NCBI GenBank assembly: GCA_029268145.1
Contig: JAJUHA010000006.1
Span: 1 to 64,000 of the forward strand
Length of the DNA: 64,000 nt
Source of the DNA: Sphingomonadaceae bacterium
GTDB taxonomy: Bacteria > Pseudomonadota > Alphaproteobacteria > Sphingomonadales > Sphingomonadaceae
Direction: 5' to 3'
In this document: in pieces, positions 1 through 9,036 of the stretch
How positions within the stretch are numbered: position 1 is the stretch's first letter
How the letters are laid out: each line of letters starts with the position of its first letter
The notes under the pieces: generated by a model
The model's input: only the letters and a program-made list of their open reading frames with translations
Told to the model about the DNA's origin: nothing
Database searches by the model: none
Translations under genes and position numbers: made by a program

Positions 1-244
1 CCTGGTCGAGGGGGAGCCGGGACCCGGGGCTGGCGGGGCGGCGGAGCCAGTCCCAGGTGGCGAGCGCGCCGGCGAGCGGCGTGGGCGCGCCCGAGGGCGG
101 GGCAGGGGCGCCGGCATCGTTGCGGGCGAAGGCGGCGGCAAGCCACGCCTCCTCGCCCTGCTGGCCGGCGGCGGGGACGGCCGCGAGCGCAAGGGCGATG
201 GCGAGGCCGGGCAGGCGGAGGATGCGCATCCATTGCGAAAGCAT
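1..244 (-). CDS. Lytic murein transglycosylase, N-terminal part (runs off the left edge)
   Basis: Reading leftward from the ATG at 244, the frame starts MLSQWMRILRLPGLAIALAL and continues through AVPAAGQQGEEAWLAAAF, a Sec signal peptide followed by an Ala-rich mature start. The open frame runs to the window edge (about 81 codons visible). Position directly divergent from dapA, plus the signal peptide and helical start, fit the soluble lytic transglycosylase often found upstream of dapA in sphingomonads. Such enzymes cleave the MurNAc-GlcNAc bond of peptidoglycan in the periplasm. No catalytic domain is inside the window, so the family call rests on context. An alternative start is the in-frame ATG at 229. 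Confidence 0.5.
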   Translation of the reverse strand, partial: MLSQWMRILRLPGLAIALALAAVPAAGQQGEEAWLAAAFARNDAGAPAPPSGAPTPLAGALATWDWLRRPASPGSRLPLDQ

Positions 245-328
245 GGGGGAGGCTTTAGGCGCAGTGAACCGCCCGCGTCATCGGGGCAGGAACGGCCCGG
301 GTGCGGGCCAGCCACGGAAACCATTGCC

Positions 329-1210
329 ATGCCGCCCATCACCGGCTCCATCCCCGCGCTTGTCACCCCGTTCCGCGACGGCAGGGTCGATGCGGCCGCG
401 CTCGCCGAGCTGGTCGACTGGCAGATCGCGGAAGGCTCCTCGGGGCTGGTGCCGTGCGGCACGACGGGGGAGTCCGCGACGCTCTCGATCGCCGAGCATG
501 ACGAGGTGGTGGCGCTGACGGTCAGGGCCGCGCGCGGCCGGGTGCCGGTGATTGCCGGCTGCGGATCGAACGACACGGCCGTTGCCATCCACCATGTCGA
601 GCGGGCGGCCGCGGCGGGCGCTGACGCGGCACTCGTCGTCTGCCCCTACTACAACCGGCCGGGCCAGCGCGGGCTGCTCGCCCATTTCCGCGCCGTGGCC
701 GACGCGAGCCCGCTTCCCCTCCTCGTCTACAACATCCCGGGCCGGACCGGCATCGACATGGCCAGCGAGACGCTGGCCGAGCTTGCCGACCATCCGCGCA
801 TCATCGGCGTCAAGGAATCGACCGGAGACATCAACCGCGTGTCGGAAATCCGCGCCCTGTGCGGGCCGGACTTCCTCATCCTGTCCGGCAACGACTACAT
901 GACGCTCGGCATCATCGCCCATGGCGGCCATGGCGCCATCTCGGTGACGGCCAATGTCGCCCCCGCGCTCAACGCAGCGCAAGTGAAGGCCGCGCTCGAC
1001 GGCGATTTCGCCGCTGCGCTCGCCCTCCAGGACCGGCTGTGGCCGCTGCACCAGGCCCTCTTCACCGACCCGTCGCCCGGCCCGGTGAAATATGCGCTTG
1101 CCCGCGTGAGGGGGATGTCGGCCGAGGTGCGGCTGCCCATCCCCGAGCCGGGCCCGGCCGCGCGGGCGGCGGTCGATTCCGCGCTCGCCCACGCCGGGAT
1201 CGCCCCCTAG
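329..1210 (+). CDS. dapA: 4-hydroxy-tetrahydrodipicolinate synthase
   Basis: 293 aa, the usual length for DapA. It condenses pyruvate with aspartate semialdehyde, the first committed step of the diaminopimelate/lysine pathway, in the cytoplasm. Visible family marks: GTTGES near residues 44-49 (Thr of the proton relay), VYNIPGRTG with Tyr134, and VKESTGD with the Schiff-base Lys162. The start at 329 ([15 protein letters not shown]) is chosen because DapA proteins begin about ten residues before the LVTPF strand; the frame is open further upstream but that part has no family character. smpB begins one base after the stop, so the two are probably cotranscribed. Confidence 0.96.
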   Translation: MPPITGSIPALVTPFRDGRVDAAALAELVDWQIAEGSSGLVPCGTTGESATLSIAEHDEVVALTVRAARGRVPVIAGCGSNDTAVAIHHVERAAAAGADAALVVCPYYNRPGQRGLLAHFRAVADASPLPLLVYNIPGRTGIDMASETLAELADHPRIIGVKESTGDINRVSEIRALCGPDFLILSGNDYMTLGIIAHGGHGAISVTANVAPALNAAQVKAALDGDFAAALALQDRLWPLHQALFTDPSPGPVKYALARVRGMSAEVRLPIPEPGPAARAAVDSALAHAGIAP

Positions 1211-1211
1211 G

Positions 1212-1691
1212 ATGGCGCGCCCGAAGCCGGCGGCAGTGAAGGTCCGCATCGCCGCCGAGAACCGGCGCGCCCGCCACGAATATGCGATCGAGGACGTGTT
1301 CGAGGCCGGGATCGTGCTGACCGGAACCGAGGTGAAGGCGCTGCGCGCGGGCCAGGCGACGATCGCCGAAAGCTATGCCGAGGTGACCGGCGACGCGGCC
1401 TGGCTCATCAACGCCAACATCCCCGAGTGGAGCCACGGCAACCGCTTCAACCACGAGCCGCGGCGGCCGCGGAAGCTCCTCCTCCACGGCCGCGAGATCG
1501 CCCGGCTCCACGGCGCCGTCGCCCGCGAGGGCATGACGCTGGTGCCGCTCTCCATCTATTTCAACAACCGGGGCCGGGCCAAGGTGGAGCTGGCGCTGGC
1601 GAAGGGCAGGAAGCTGCACGACAAGCGCGCGGCCGAGCGCGACCGGGACTGGGCGCGGGAGAAGGCGCGGCTGCTGCGCGAACGGGGATGA
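1212..1691 (+). CDS. smpB: SsrA-binding protein SmpB
   Basis: 159 aa, standard length. SmpB binds tmRNA and delivers it to stalled ribosomes for trans-translation. Family features include the early EVKALRAG and SYAEV segments, the [16 protein letters not shown] stretch of the beta-barrel, and the basic C-terminal tail (KARLLRERG) that enters the vacant mRNA channel. The start lies one base after the dapA stop. Its own stop overlaps the next start in an ATGA (1688-1691), indicating translational coupling. Confidence 0.97.
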   Translation: MARPKPAAVKVRIAAENRRARHEYAIEDVFEAGIVLTGTEVKALRAGQATIAESYAEVTGDAAWLINANIPEWSHGNRFNHEPRRPRKLLLHGREIARLHGAVAREGMTLVPLSIYFNNRGRAKVELALAKGRKLHDKRAAERDRDWAREKARLLRERG

Positions 1692-2311
1692 GCGCGGCGG
1701 CGAGCCATGCGCCGGCTGCCCTTCCCTGCCGGCCCGCCAGGGACTATCTCCCCCGGGCGATGGAGAGGCTGAGACGGTGGCTGCCGACGCGGGAGGCGCT
1801 CGAGCGCAACCGCTTCCTGCGGCCCTTCGCCCACAAGCTCACCAGCCCGCTCATCTGGCGGTTCAACCGCCGCGGCGTGGCGCGCGGGCTGGCGCTCGGG
1901 CTGTTCGCCGCCTTTGCCGTCCCCGTCGCCCAGACCCCCTTTGCCGCCGCCTTCGCCTTCGGCGTGCGCGCCAACCTGCCCGTGGCCGCGCTCTCCACCT
2001 TCGTCACCAATCCCTTCACGGCGCCCGTGGTGTGGGCGCTCGCCTACCAGGCCGGGGACCGGCTGCTCGCCTTCCGGGCCCGCGCGGATGCCGTGCTCGG
2101 CGCCGCCGACAACCCGGTCGACCGCTGGCTGACGCGCGGGATCGAGCTGGTGGGCACCACCTATCTCGGCCTCATCCTGTTCGGCATCGTCTTCGCGCTG
2201 CTCGGCTATGTCGGCGGGCAGCTGGCCTGGCGGATGTGGGTGTCGCGGCGCTGGCAGCGGCGCCGGCTGTTCCGGCGCCGGCGGCTGCACGCACCGGGAA
2301 CGGCGGCATGA
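1688..2311 (+). CDS. DUF2062 membrane protein
   Basis: 207 aa from the ATG at 1688, which overlaps the smpB stop as ATGA. A later Met at 1760 ([14 protein letters not shown]) would give 183 aa and aligns better with typical DUF2062 starts. After a basic amphipathic start come hydrophobic segments around [20 protein letters not shown], the [14 protein letters not shown] motif typical of DUF2062, and a C-terminal membrane helix ([20 protein letters not shown]) before an Arg-rich tail. DUF2062 proteins are inner-membrane proteins of uncertain role, often near smpB in alphaproteobacteria. The stop overlaps the next start (ATGA at 2308-2311). Confidence 0.85.
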   Translation: MSAAASHAPAALPCRPARDYLPRAMERLRRWLPTREALERNRFLRPFAHKLTSPLIWRFNRRGVARGLALGLFAAFAVPVAQTPFAAAFAFGVRANLPVAALSTFVTNPFTAPVVWALAYQAGDRLLAFRARADAVLGAADNPVDRWLTRGIELVGTTYLGLILFGIVFALLGYVGGQLAWRMWVSRRWQRRRLFRRRRLHAPGTAA

Positions 2312-2958
2312 GCGAGGGCGGCGGGCGCGACAAGCTGGTGGCGGCCAAGGAGGCCTGGGCCCGCGCCGGGCGGCTGCTGACCGGCCGGCCCGACCCCGAC
2401 CGGGCGATGCGGCTTCCCCCCGGTCAGCGGCTGGTCGAGACCTGGCCGGTGCTCGACCTCGGAGTCCAGCCCCATGTGCCCCTGGCCGACTGGCGGCTCG
2501 CGATCGACGGTGCCGTGGCCAACCCGGTGACGCTCGACTGGGACGGCTTCCAGGCGCTGCCGCAGACCGAGGACGTCTCCGACATCCACTGCGTCACCCA
2601 GTGGAGCCGTTACGACAACCGCTGGACCGGGGTTGCGACGTCGGTCATCCTCGACCTGGTGAAGCCGCTTGCCTCGGCCGCCCATGTCATCCTGCACGGT
2701 TACGACGGCTACACCACCAATGTCCGCCTCGACCATTTCGCGGAAGCCGACTGCCTTCTCGCCCACGCCCATGATGGCAGGCCGATCCCGCGCGAACATG
2801 GCGGGCCGGTGCGGGTGGTGATTCCGCGCTACTATTTCTGGAAAAGCGCGAAGTGGCTAAAGCGAATCGAATTTTCGGCCGTTGACAAGCCCGGATTCTG
2901 GGAAGTGCGCGGCTATCACAATGTCGGAGATCCCTGGACGGAGGAACGGTACGGCTGA
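2308..2958 (+). CDS. Molybdopterin-dependent oxidoreductase (sulfite oxidase-like domain)
   Basis: 216 aa, single oxidoreductase molybdopterin-binding domain as in YedY/sulfite-oxidase-like proteins. Seen: VLDLGVQPHVPLADWRLAIDG, the central DIHCVTQWSRYDNRW with Cys95 as the expected molybdenum thiolate ligand, LHGYDGYTTNV, and the C-terminal GGPVRVVIPRYYFWKSAKW and [10 protein letters not shown] motifs typical of the family. There is no Tat signal or heme domain, so it is probably cytoplasmic and the electron partner is unknown. It is coupled to DUF2062 by an ATGA overlap, and its 3' end overlaps the probable start of the following kinase. Confidence 0.9.
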   Translation: MSEGGGRDKLVAAKEAWARAGRLLTGRPDPDRAMRLPPGQRLVETWPVLDLGVQPHVPLADWRLAIDGAVANPVTLDWDGFQALPQTEDVSDIHCVTQWSRYDNRWTGVATSVILDLVKPLASAAHVILHGYDGYTTNVRLDHFAEADCLLAHAHDGRPIPREHGGPVRVVIPRYYFWKSAKWLKRIEFSAVDKPGFWEVRGYHNVGDPWTEERYG

Positions 2959-4141
2959 GGCGGCCCGGCGTGCCGACTTCGCCGCCGGGACTTCCGCAGG
3001 GACGGCCGCGCCGCGAGGCCGCTCCGGGCAGGCGCCGGCCGAGCCGCTGCGGATGCAGGGGGTCGGGCTTCTCGCCGCCGGCCTTGCCCATGACCTCAAC
3101 ACCATGCTCGGCGGAATCCTCGCCACCGCCGAGCTCATGGGCGCGCGCCTGCCCGCCGATGGCGACCTCGCCGCCGATCTCGGCGCGATCATCGCCCAGG
3201 CCGAGCAGGCGGGCGCGCTCATCCGGAAGCTCCTCGCCTTCTCCCGCCAGGAGCATCTGCGCCCGGCGAAGGTCGATCTCGCCGTGCTGCTCGGCCGGAT
3301 GGAGCCGGTGCTCCGGGCGCTTCTCGGCCGGCACATCGGCCTCTCGCTTCCCAGTCGTCGGGGCACCACGGTCGATGCCGATCCGCAGGCGCTGGAGCGG
3401 GTGGTGATGAACCTCGTCACCAACGCCCGCGATGCGATCGGCGGGCGGCCGGGCCATGTGGCGATCGGCCTCGAGCGGGTCAGCCCGGGCGATCTTCCGG
3501 CCGAGGCGCGCGGCTTCATGCCCGCGCGGGACTATGTCGCGCTCTCCGTCACCGATGACGGACCCGGCGTTCCGGCGGAGCTCCGGGCACGCATCTTCGA
3601 GCCCTATTTCACCACCAAGGGCGAAGGCGCGGGAACCGGGCTCGGCCTGCCCACCGCCTATGGTCTCGTCAAGCAGTCGGGCGGCTTCCTGCTGCTCGAC
3701 CATTCCCCGCGTCGCGGCGCGCGCTTCACCGTCTATCTGCCGGCCCCGCCGGTCGAGCCCGGGCACGCGGCTGCCGCGCCGGCGGTGAAGCCGCTCATCC
3801 TCCTCGCCGAGGACGAGGATCTGCTTCGCACCTGCGCCCGCCGCGGGCTCGAGCAGGCGGGCTATGCCGTCATCGCGGTCGACGGCGGCGAGGCGGCGGA
3901 AGCCGCCTTCTCCGCCCACCCGGAGGTCTCGGCGCTGGTCTCCGATGTCCGGATGCCGGGGGTGGACGGCGTGGAGCTCGCCCGGCGCCTGCGGGCCCGG
4001 CGGCCCGGCCTGCCGGTGCTGCTGGTCTCGGGCTATGCCGACGCGACGGCGCGGGACGCGCTCGGCGGGCTCGATGTCGCGTTTCTCGCCAAGCCCTTCC
4101 GGCTGGCCGACCTGCAGCGCTCGGTGGAGGGGCTCGTCTAG
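2921..4141 (+). CDS. Hybrid histidine kinase-receiver, CckA-like core without sensor domains
   Basis: 406 aa from the ATG at 2921. Visible in order: a 45-residue linker, the H-box [12 protein letters not shown] with His57, N-box [13 protein letters not shown] (Asn164), G1 VTDDGPG, F-box FEPYFTTK, G2 [11 protein letters not shown], then a receiver domain with acidic pocket LLAEDED, phospho-acceptor Asp342 in [10 protein letters not shown] and Lys391 in AKPF. The catalytic and receiver parts resemble CckA, the cell-cycle kinase that in alphaproteobacteria is often near recA, but no membrane or PAS segments are present. Start is uncertain: 2921 overlaps the previous gene by 38 bp; the Met at 3053 ([14 protein letters not shown]) is an alternative. 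Confidence 0.85.
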   Translation: MSEIPGRRNGTAEAARRADFAAGTSAGTAAPRGRSGQAPAEPLRMQGVGLLAAGLAHDLNTMLGGILATAELMGARLPADGDLAADLGAIIAQAEQAGALIRKLLAFSRQEHLRPAKVDLAVLLGRMEPVLRALLGRHIGLSLPSRRGTTVDADPQALERVVMNLVTNARDAIGGRPGHVAIGLERVSPGDLPAEARGFMPARDYVALSVTDDGPGVPAELRARIFEPYFTTKGEGAGTGLGLPTAYGLVKQSGGFLLLDHSPRRGARFTVYLPAPPVEPGHAAAAPAVKPLILLAEDEDLLRTCARRGLEQAGYAVIAVDGGEAAEAAFSAHPEVSALVSDVRMPGVDGVELARRLRARRPGLPVLLVSGYADATARDALGGLDVAFLAKPFRLADLQRSVEGLV

Positions 4142-4245
4142 CCGAAGCGCGGGTCGGGGCGCGCCCGGGCACGTCGCAGGGCCTTTTCTTTCCCGCTTTG
4201 TTCCGTTACCCCGTCATCGGGTCGCAGGCGCTGGTGGGGAAGCGG

Positions 4246-5271
4246 ATGGAACGGGAAAAGGCGCTGGAAGCGGCACTGGCGCAGATCGACCGCGCGTTCG
4301 GCAAGGGCTCGGCGATGCGGCTGGGCAGCCGCGAGACCCTCGAGATCGAGGCGATCTCGACCGGCTCGCTCGGCCTCGACATCGCGCTCGGCATCGGCGG
4401 CCTGCCGCGCGGGCGGGTGGTCGAGATCTACGGCCCCGAGAGCTCCGGCAAGACGACGCTGGCGCTGCATGTCATCGCCGAGGCGCAGAAGGCCGGCGGC
4501 ACTGCCGCCTTCGTCGATGCCGAGCATGCGCTCGACCCGGTCTATGCGAAGAAGCTGGGGGTGGATACCGACAATCTCATCGTCTCCCAGCCCGACACCG
4601 GCGAGCAGGCGCTCGAGATCGTCGACACGCTGGTCCGCTCGAACGCGATCGACGTGCTCGTCGTCGACTCGGTTGCAGCCCTCGTTCCCCGGGCCGAGAT
4701 CGAGGGCGAGATGGGGGACAGCCATGTCGGGCTGCAGGCGCGCCTGATGAGCCAGGCCCTGCGCAAGCTCACCGGCTCGATCGCCCGCAGCCGCGCGATC
4801 GTCATCTTCATCAACCAGGTGCGGATGAAGATCGGCGTGATGTACGGCAACCCCGAGACGACGACCGGGGGCAATGCCCTCAAGTTCTACGCCAGCGTCC
4901 GGCTCGACATCCGCCGCACGGGCCAGATCAAGGACAAGGACGACATCGTCGGCAACACGACCCGGGTGAAGGTGGTCAAGAACAAGGTGGCGCCGCCCTT
5001 CCGCCAGGTCGAGTTCGACATCATGTATGGCAGCGGGATCAGCAAGGTGGGCGAGATCCTCGACCTCGGCGTCAAGGCGGGGATCGTCGAGAAGTCCGGC
5101 GCCTGGTTCTCCCACGATTCGACGCGGATCGGCCAGGGTCGCGAGAATGCCAAGGCCTATCTTGCCGAGCATCCCGATGTGGCGGCCAGGATCGAGGCGG
5201 CGATCCGCGCCAATGCCGGCGGAGTCTCCGAAGCGCTGATGGCCGGGCCCGACGCGGGCGACGAGATGTAG
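4246..5271 (+). CDS. recA: Recombinase RecA
   Basis: 341 aa. RecA forms ATP-dependent filaments on single-stranded DNA, catalyses strand exchange and triggers LexA self-cleavage. Walker [10 protein letters not shown] is at residues 63-71, followed by [10 protein letters not shown], the [16 protein letters not shown] segment, the [20 protein letters not shown] region and the loop [23 protein letters not shown]. The start at 4246 gives a normal RecA N-terminus ([21 protein letters not shown]) and has a GGGGA five bases upstream; 4198 would add an atypical 16-residue extension. The last residues are acidic (AGDEM), as usual. Confidence 0.97.
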   Translation: MEREKALEAALAQIDRAFGKGSAMRLGSRETLEIEAISTGSLGLDIALGIGGLPRGRVVEIYGPESSGKTTLALHVIAEAQKAGGTAAFVDAEHALDPVYAKKLGVDTDNLIVSQPDTGEQALEIVDTLVRSNAIDVLVVDSVAALVPRAEIEGEMGDSHVGLQARLMSQALRKLTGSIARSRAIVIFINQVRMKIGVMYGNPETTTGGNALKFYASVRLDIRRTGQIKDKDDIVGNTTRVKVVKNKVAPPFRQVEFDIMYGSGISKVGEILDLGVKAGIVEKSGAWFSHDSTRIGQGRENAKAYLAEHPDVAARIEAAIRANAGGVSEALMAGPDAGDEM

Positions 5272-5302
5272 CCGGGCCGCCCGGCCGCCTTCCCGGCCCG
5301 GC
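5271..5302 (+). terminator. Possible recA terminator hairpin
   Basis: A perfect 9-bp inverted repeat, GCCGGGCCG (5271-5279) and CGGCCCGGC (5294-5302), starts on the last base of the recA stop codon with a 14-nt loop. The nearest T run is 16 bases further on (five Ts at about 5320), so it is not a classical intrinsic terminator and may act with Rho. Confidence 0.35.
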
Positions 5303-5574
5303 GGGGATTCTCCGGTAGCTTTTTCGTCATCATTCTGCTATGCACCGGGGGCTTCGGTGTCGCTGGCCCGTATGCGAGGCATGCGTGGCATGGCGCGGGA
5401 AGCATCCGCAGGCCGGGATGACCCGGCGAACCGTGGAGAATGAATCGAAAAGCCGGGACGTCGCGGTTCGCGCCATCGGACAAGTGACCCGCGGAGCGCC
5501 TGCTCCGCGCCGGGCCGCCGGTAAGGGCCCGATGGTGGAGATGCCCTGGCACTTCCTGTTGAGAAAGGACGGAC
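5272..5574. other. recA-carD intergenic region
   Basis: About 300 bp with no convincing gene. It contains the recA hairpin, a short GAGGCATGCGTGGCATG repeat-like stretch near 5378-5394, a 7-bp stem (GCGGAGC / GCTCCGC, loop GCCT) near 5491-5508, and the carD ribosome binding site (GAAAGGAC) just before 5575. The carD promoter should lie here, but no sigma-70 hexamers stand out. Confidence 0.4.
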
Positions 5575-6078
5575 ATGGCTGCAGCAAGGTCGCTCAGTTT
5601 CGAGGTCGGGGACACGGTGGTCTATCCCAAGCATGGCGTGGGCAGGGTGATCGAGGTCCAGACCAGCGAGATCGCCGGCGCGAAGCTCGAGCTCTATGTG
5701 CTGCGGTTCGACAAGGAGCGGATGACGCTCAAGGTGCCCGTCAACAAGGTGGAGGCGGTGGGGATGCGCAAGCTCTCCTCGGAGGCCACGCTGATGAACG
5801 CCTTCCAGACGCTCAAGGGGAAGCCGAAGATCCGCCGGATCATGTGGTCGCGGCGGGCGCAGGAATATGAGGCCAAGATCAACTCGGGCGACCTGGTCTC
5901 GATCGCCGAGGTGGTGCGCGACCTGCACCGCGCCGAGGACCAGCCCGAGCAGAGCTATTCGGAGCGGCAGATCTACGAGGCGGCGATCTCGCGCCTGGCG
6001 CGCGAGCTGGCGGCGATGAAGAACATCGACGAGCCGGCCGCGCAGAAGGAAATCGAGCAGGTCCTGAAGGCCGCCTAG
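5575..6078 (+). CDS. carD: CarD family transcriptional regulator
   Basis: 167 aa, typical of alphaproteobacterial CarD. The protein binds the RNA polymerase beta subunit and stabilises open complexes, especially at rRNA promoters. The N-terminal Tudor-like RNAP-interaction domain is clear (FEVGDTVVYPKHGVGRVIEV, then YVLRFDKERMTLKVPVNK), followed by the helical DNA-binding domain (MWSRRAQEYEAKINSGD, SERQIYEAAISRLARELA, ending EIEQVLKAA). The start has a good AAGGAC Shine-Dalgarno. It stands alone between recA and a secreted protein. Confidence 0.95.
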   Translation: MAAARSLSFEVGDTVVYPKHGVGRVIEVQTSEIAGAKLELYVLRFDKERMTLKVPVNKVEAVGMRKLSSEATLMNAFQTLKGKPKIRRIMWSRRAQEYEAKINSGDLVSIAEVVRDLHRAEDQPEQSYSERQIYEAAISRLARELAAMKNIDEPAAQKEIEQVLKAA

Positions 6079-6173
6079 GCCAGGCGTCGGCCGGGGCGGT
6101 GGTGCGCCTTGGCGCGGCCCTGCGCCAGTGCTATGCGAACCGGGTGAGAGGGGTCTTGCAACGGGAGTTCCTG

Positions 6174-6848
6174 ATGCGCCTTCTCCTGCTTCCCGCCTTC
6201 CTCGCCACGGCGCCCGCGCCTGCCGCCGAGCGCAGCTTCCCGACGGGCCCGTTCGAGGAGATCCTGCTCGCCGGCAGCATGGACGCAATGGTTGCGACCG
6301 GCCGTGCCGTCGCCGTCGTCGCCGAAGGCACCGAGGCCGCGCTCGACCGGCTCGACATCCGGGCCGAGGGCAACCGCCTCGTCATCGCCTACCGCCGGGA
6401 CGTGCGCGGCAACTGGTCCGATCCGGCGCCGAAGATCCGGGTGACGGTGCCGCGGCTCGCCGCCGCCACCGTCTCTGGTTCGGGTGACATGGCGGTCGAT
6501 CGGGTGGAGGGGCCGGCCTTCAGGGGCCGGATCGCGGGCTCGGGCGATCTTGCGATCGGCACCCTGCGCGCGGGCCAGGTCGAGCTTTCCATCTCCGGCT
6601 CGGGCGACGTGCGCGCAGCCGGGAGCTGCACCCGCCTCCTCGCCAGCACTTCCGGCTCGGGCGACCTGCGGCTCGAAGGCCTCGTCTGCGAGACGGTGGA
6701 TGCCAGCAGCAATGGCTCGGGCGACATCGCCGTGCAGGCGACGAAATCGGGCGTGCTCGCGACCAACGGGTCGGGCGACATCCACGTGACGGGTGGTGCC
6801 ACCTGCACCGTCCGCAAGTCCGGCTCGGGCGAGATCCGCTGCGGCTGA
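6174..6848 (+). CDS. Secreted DUF2807 (GIN domain) protein with GSGD repeats
   Basis: 224 aa. The start at 6174 follows ACGGGAG and gives a clean signal peptide (MRLLLLPAFLATAPAPAAE), so the product is periplasmic or surface exposed. After FPTGPFEEILLAGSMDAMVA, a DUF2807-type start, comes a repetitive beta-helix-like part with seven copies of a (S/A/N)GSG(D/E) turn spaced roughly 18-25 residues apart, each followed by a short hydrophobic strand. DUF2807 proteins resemble adhesin heads; no function is established. It converges on the oxygenase gene that follows with only 4 bp between the stops. Confidence 0.85.
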   Translation: MRLLLLPAFLATAPAPAAERSFPTGPFEEILLAGSMDAMVATGRAVAVVAEGTEAALDRLDIRAEGNRLVIAYRRDVRGNWSDPAPKIRVTVPRLAAATVSGSGDMAVDRVEGPAFRGRIAGSGDLAIGTLRAGQVELSISGSGDVRAAGSCTRLLASTSGSGDLRLEGLVCETVDASSNGSGDIAVQATKSGVLATNGSGDIHVTGGATCTVRKSGSGEIRCG

Positions 6849-6852
6849 CGGC

Positions 6853-7776
6853 TCAGATCAGGCGGATCTCGCGCAGCCGCTCGAGGAGATAGTCATTGGC
6901 CGTGATCGGCGGCATCGCCGGGTTGGGCACCAGCGGCTCGATGCGGTGGTCTGGCCGGAAGTGGAGGAAGAAGGGGGTGGAGTAGCGCGGCAGGTGCCGC
7001 CGCTCGGGCGCGGGGTTGACGACCCGGTGGGTGGTGGACGGGAGCAGGCCGCCGGTCTGCCGTTGCAGCATGTCCCCGACATTGACCACGAGCGCGCCCT
7101 CGGGCGCGGTGACGTCCAGCCATTCCCCCTTGCGGGTGAGGAGCTGGAGTCCGGCCTCCTCGGCGCCGAGGAGCAGGGTGATGACGTTGATGTCCTCGTG
7201 CGCTCCGGCGCGCAGGTTCGGCGCATCCTCCGGCACGGGCGGATAGTGCAGCAGCCGCAGCACGCTGTTGCCCTCCGCGACCGGGTCGTCGAAGAAGTCG
7301 GGCGCCTGGCCGAGGTGGACGGCAATCGCGCGCAGGATCCTGCGGCCCACCGCCTCGAGCGCGGCAAACAGGGCAAGGGCGCTGGTGCGGAAGCCCGGCT
7401 GGCTTTCCGGCCAGACATTCTCCGGCATGAAGGGGCGGTAGCGGTGGCCTTCGGGAAGCTCGCGGCCGACGTGGTAGAATTCCTTGAGGTCGAAGAGGTC
7501 GGAATCCTTTGCCGTCTCGATTCCAAAGGGGGTGTAGCCGCGCGCGCCGCCCTGGCCGGGGACATGGGCGGCCATCTTCTCGGCGACCGGCCGGGCGAAG
7601 AAGGCGCGCATCTCGGCGAGCGCCTCGTCGATGAGCGCGCGCGGAATCCCGTGGCCTTCGACGACGGCAAAGCCGGTCTCGGCGAAGCTCGCGCCGAGCC
7701 GCCGCGCCGCCTCGGCGAGATCGGTCTCGACGAGCGACAGCGAAATGGGGTCGAGCGCGGCTCCGGTCATGGTCAT
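6853..7776 (-). CDS. 2-oxoglutarate/Fe(II) oxygenase, isopenicillin N synthase-like
   Basis: 307 aa. N-terminal DIOX_N region (FAETGFAVVEGHGIP) and C-terminal double-stranded beta-helix with the iron triad HED (AHEDINVITLL) and the distal His in TTHRVVNP, then RYSTPFFLHF with the Arg that binds the 2-oxoglutarate carboxylate. This is the standard arrangement for IPNS-like oxygenases, which hydroxylate or oxidise small molecules in the cytoplasm. The substrate cannot be inferred. A start at MTMTGAALDP (7776) leaves 63 bp to the divergent L,D-transpeptidase gene. Confidence 0.92.
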   Translation of the reverse strand: MTMTGAALDPISLSLVETDLAEAARRLGASFAETGFAVVEGHGIPRALIDEALAEMRAFFARPVAEKMAAHVPGQGGARGYTPFGIETAKDSDLFDLKEFYHVGRELPEGHRYRPFMPENVWPESQPGFRTSALALFAALEAVGRRILRAIAVHLGQAPDFFDDPVAEGNSVLRLLHYPPVPEDAPNLRAGAHEDINVITLLLGAEEAGLQLLTRKGEWLDVTAPEGALVVNVGDMLQRQTGGLLPSTTHRVVNPAPERRHLPRYSTPFFLHFRPDHRIEPLVPNPAMPPITANDYLLERLREIRLI

Positions 7777-7839
7777 GCGCCCTCGCTAGGTGGTGGCGGC
7801 GCCGCGGGCAAGCGCGCGGCTGGACGCCCGCGGGGCGGC

Positions 7840-9036
7840 ATGGCAGTGCCGCACCTGGTGCGGATCCTCCTCGCCCTTCTGCTGGTCCTGCTGTGCCGGC
7901 CGCTCGCTGCCGCGCAATGGACCCTTTCGGCAGCGGGCGAGCTGGTCGCGGCGGTGGACGAGGCGCCGGCCCACGGCCTTCATCCGGCGCGCTATGGCCG
8001 CGACGCCCTGTGGACGGCGCTTGCTGCGGGCGATGCCGAGGCGGTGGGCCGGCTCGCGCCCGAGTCGTTCCGCCGCCTTGCCAGCGACCTCATGGGCGGG
8101 GCCGCGCCGCCCGCCGCGCGGCGGCACTGGCATCTCGCCGGCCCTGTCCCGCAGCCCGGGCTGCTCGATGCGCTCATGGCCCGCGCGCTCGCGGGCGAGG
8201 GCGTGCGGGCCGTGCTCGCCGCGCTTGCGCCATCGCACCCCCAGTATCGGGCGCTGCAGGCCGCGCTCCCCGGCGCCGACCGGGCAACCGCCACGCGGAT
8301 TGCCGTCAACCTCGAGCGCTGGCGCTGGATGCCGCGCGATCTCGGGGAAAGGCACCTGTTCGTGAACGTGCCTGCCTTCGAGGCGCGCCTCGTCGAGGGC
8401 GGCAGGCCGGTCGCCGTCCACAGGGTGATTGTGGGCAAGACCCGCACGCCGACCCCGCAATTCTCCGCGCTGGTCACGGCGGTCACCCTGAATCCGGAGT
8501 GGGTGGTGCCCGCGAGCATCCAGCGCGAGAGCGTCAGCCGGCTGATGGCCTCCAACCCGGCCCGGGCCCGGGCGCTGGGCTATGTGCGCACGCCAGCCGG
8601 AGTGACCCAGCTGCCCGGGCCGCACAACCAGCTCGGACAGATGAAGCTTCGCATGCCCAACCCCTTTTCGGTCTTTCTGCACGATACCCAGGCGAAGGCG
8701 CTGTTCGCCCGCCCGGTCCGGGCGTTCAGCCATGGCTGCATCCGGACCGAAAGACCGCTCGACCTTGCCGAGGTGCTGCTCGCCGGCACGGCATGGACAC
8801 GGGCCCGGATCGACGCCGCCATCGCCGCCGGGACCACCGTCGACGCCGAGCTGGCACGGCCCGTCCCGGTGCACATCGTCTATTTCACGGCCGAGGTCGG
8901 GCCCGATGGGGCGCTTCGTCTCCACGACGACCTCTACGGACGCGACGCGCCCGTGGCCGAGGCGCTGCGCTCCGGGGCGCCCCGCGCCGTTGCCCGGGCC
9001 GATGCGGCCCGCGAGACGGAATGTGCGCCCGCCTAG
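7840..9036 (+). CDS. L,D-transpeptidase, YcbB/LdtD-like
   Basis: 398 aa with a signal peptide (MAVPHLVRILLALLLVLLCR). The N-terminal half resembles the scaffold domain of YcbB-type enzymes (AVNLERWRWMPRDLGERHLFVNVPAF) and the C-terminal half is a YkuD catalytic domain with VIVGKTRTPTPQF, NPEWVVP and the active-site motif SHGCIRTE, nucleophile Cys300. It should form 3-3 crosslinks or anchor proteins in periplasmic peptidoglycan. It is shorter than E. coli LdtD and lacks an obvious peptidoglycan-binding domain. Its TAG stop shares a CTAG with the stop of the convergent next gene. Confidence 0.92.
   Translation: MAVPHLVRILLALLLVLLCRPLAAAQWTLSAAGELVAAVDEAPAHGLHPARYGRDALWTALAAGDAEAVGRLAPESFRRLASDLMGGAAPPAARRHWHLAGPVPQPGLLDALMARALAGEGVRAVLAALAPSHPQYRALQAALPGADRATATRIAVNLERWRWMPRDLGERHLFVNVPAFEARLVEGGRPVAVHRVIVGKTRTPTPQFSALVTAVTLNPEWVVPASIQRESVSRLMASNPARARALGYVRTPAGVTQLPGPHNQLGQMKLRMPNPFSVFLHDTQAKALFARPVRAFSHGCIRTERPLDLAEVLLAGTAWTRARIDAAIAAGTTVDAELARPVPVHIVYFTAEVGPDGALRLHDDLYGRDAPVAEALRSGAPRAVARADAARETECAPA

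Noticed and set aside
5340-5870. A plus-strand frame covering the recA-carD gap
   Set aside because: It overlaps carD in another frame and has no family features; the CarD frame is certain.
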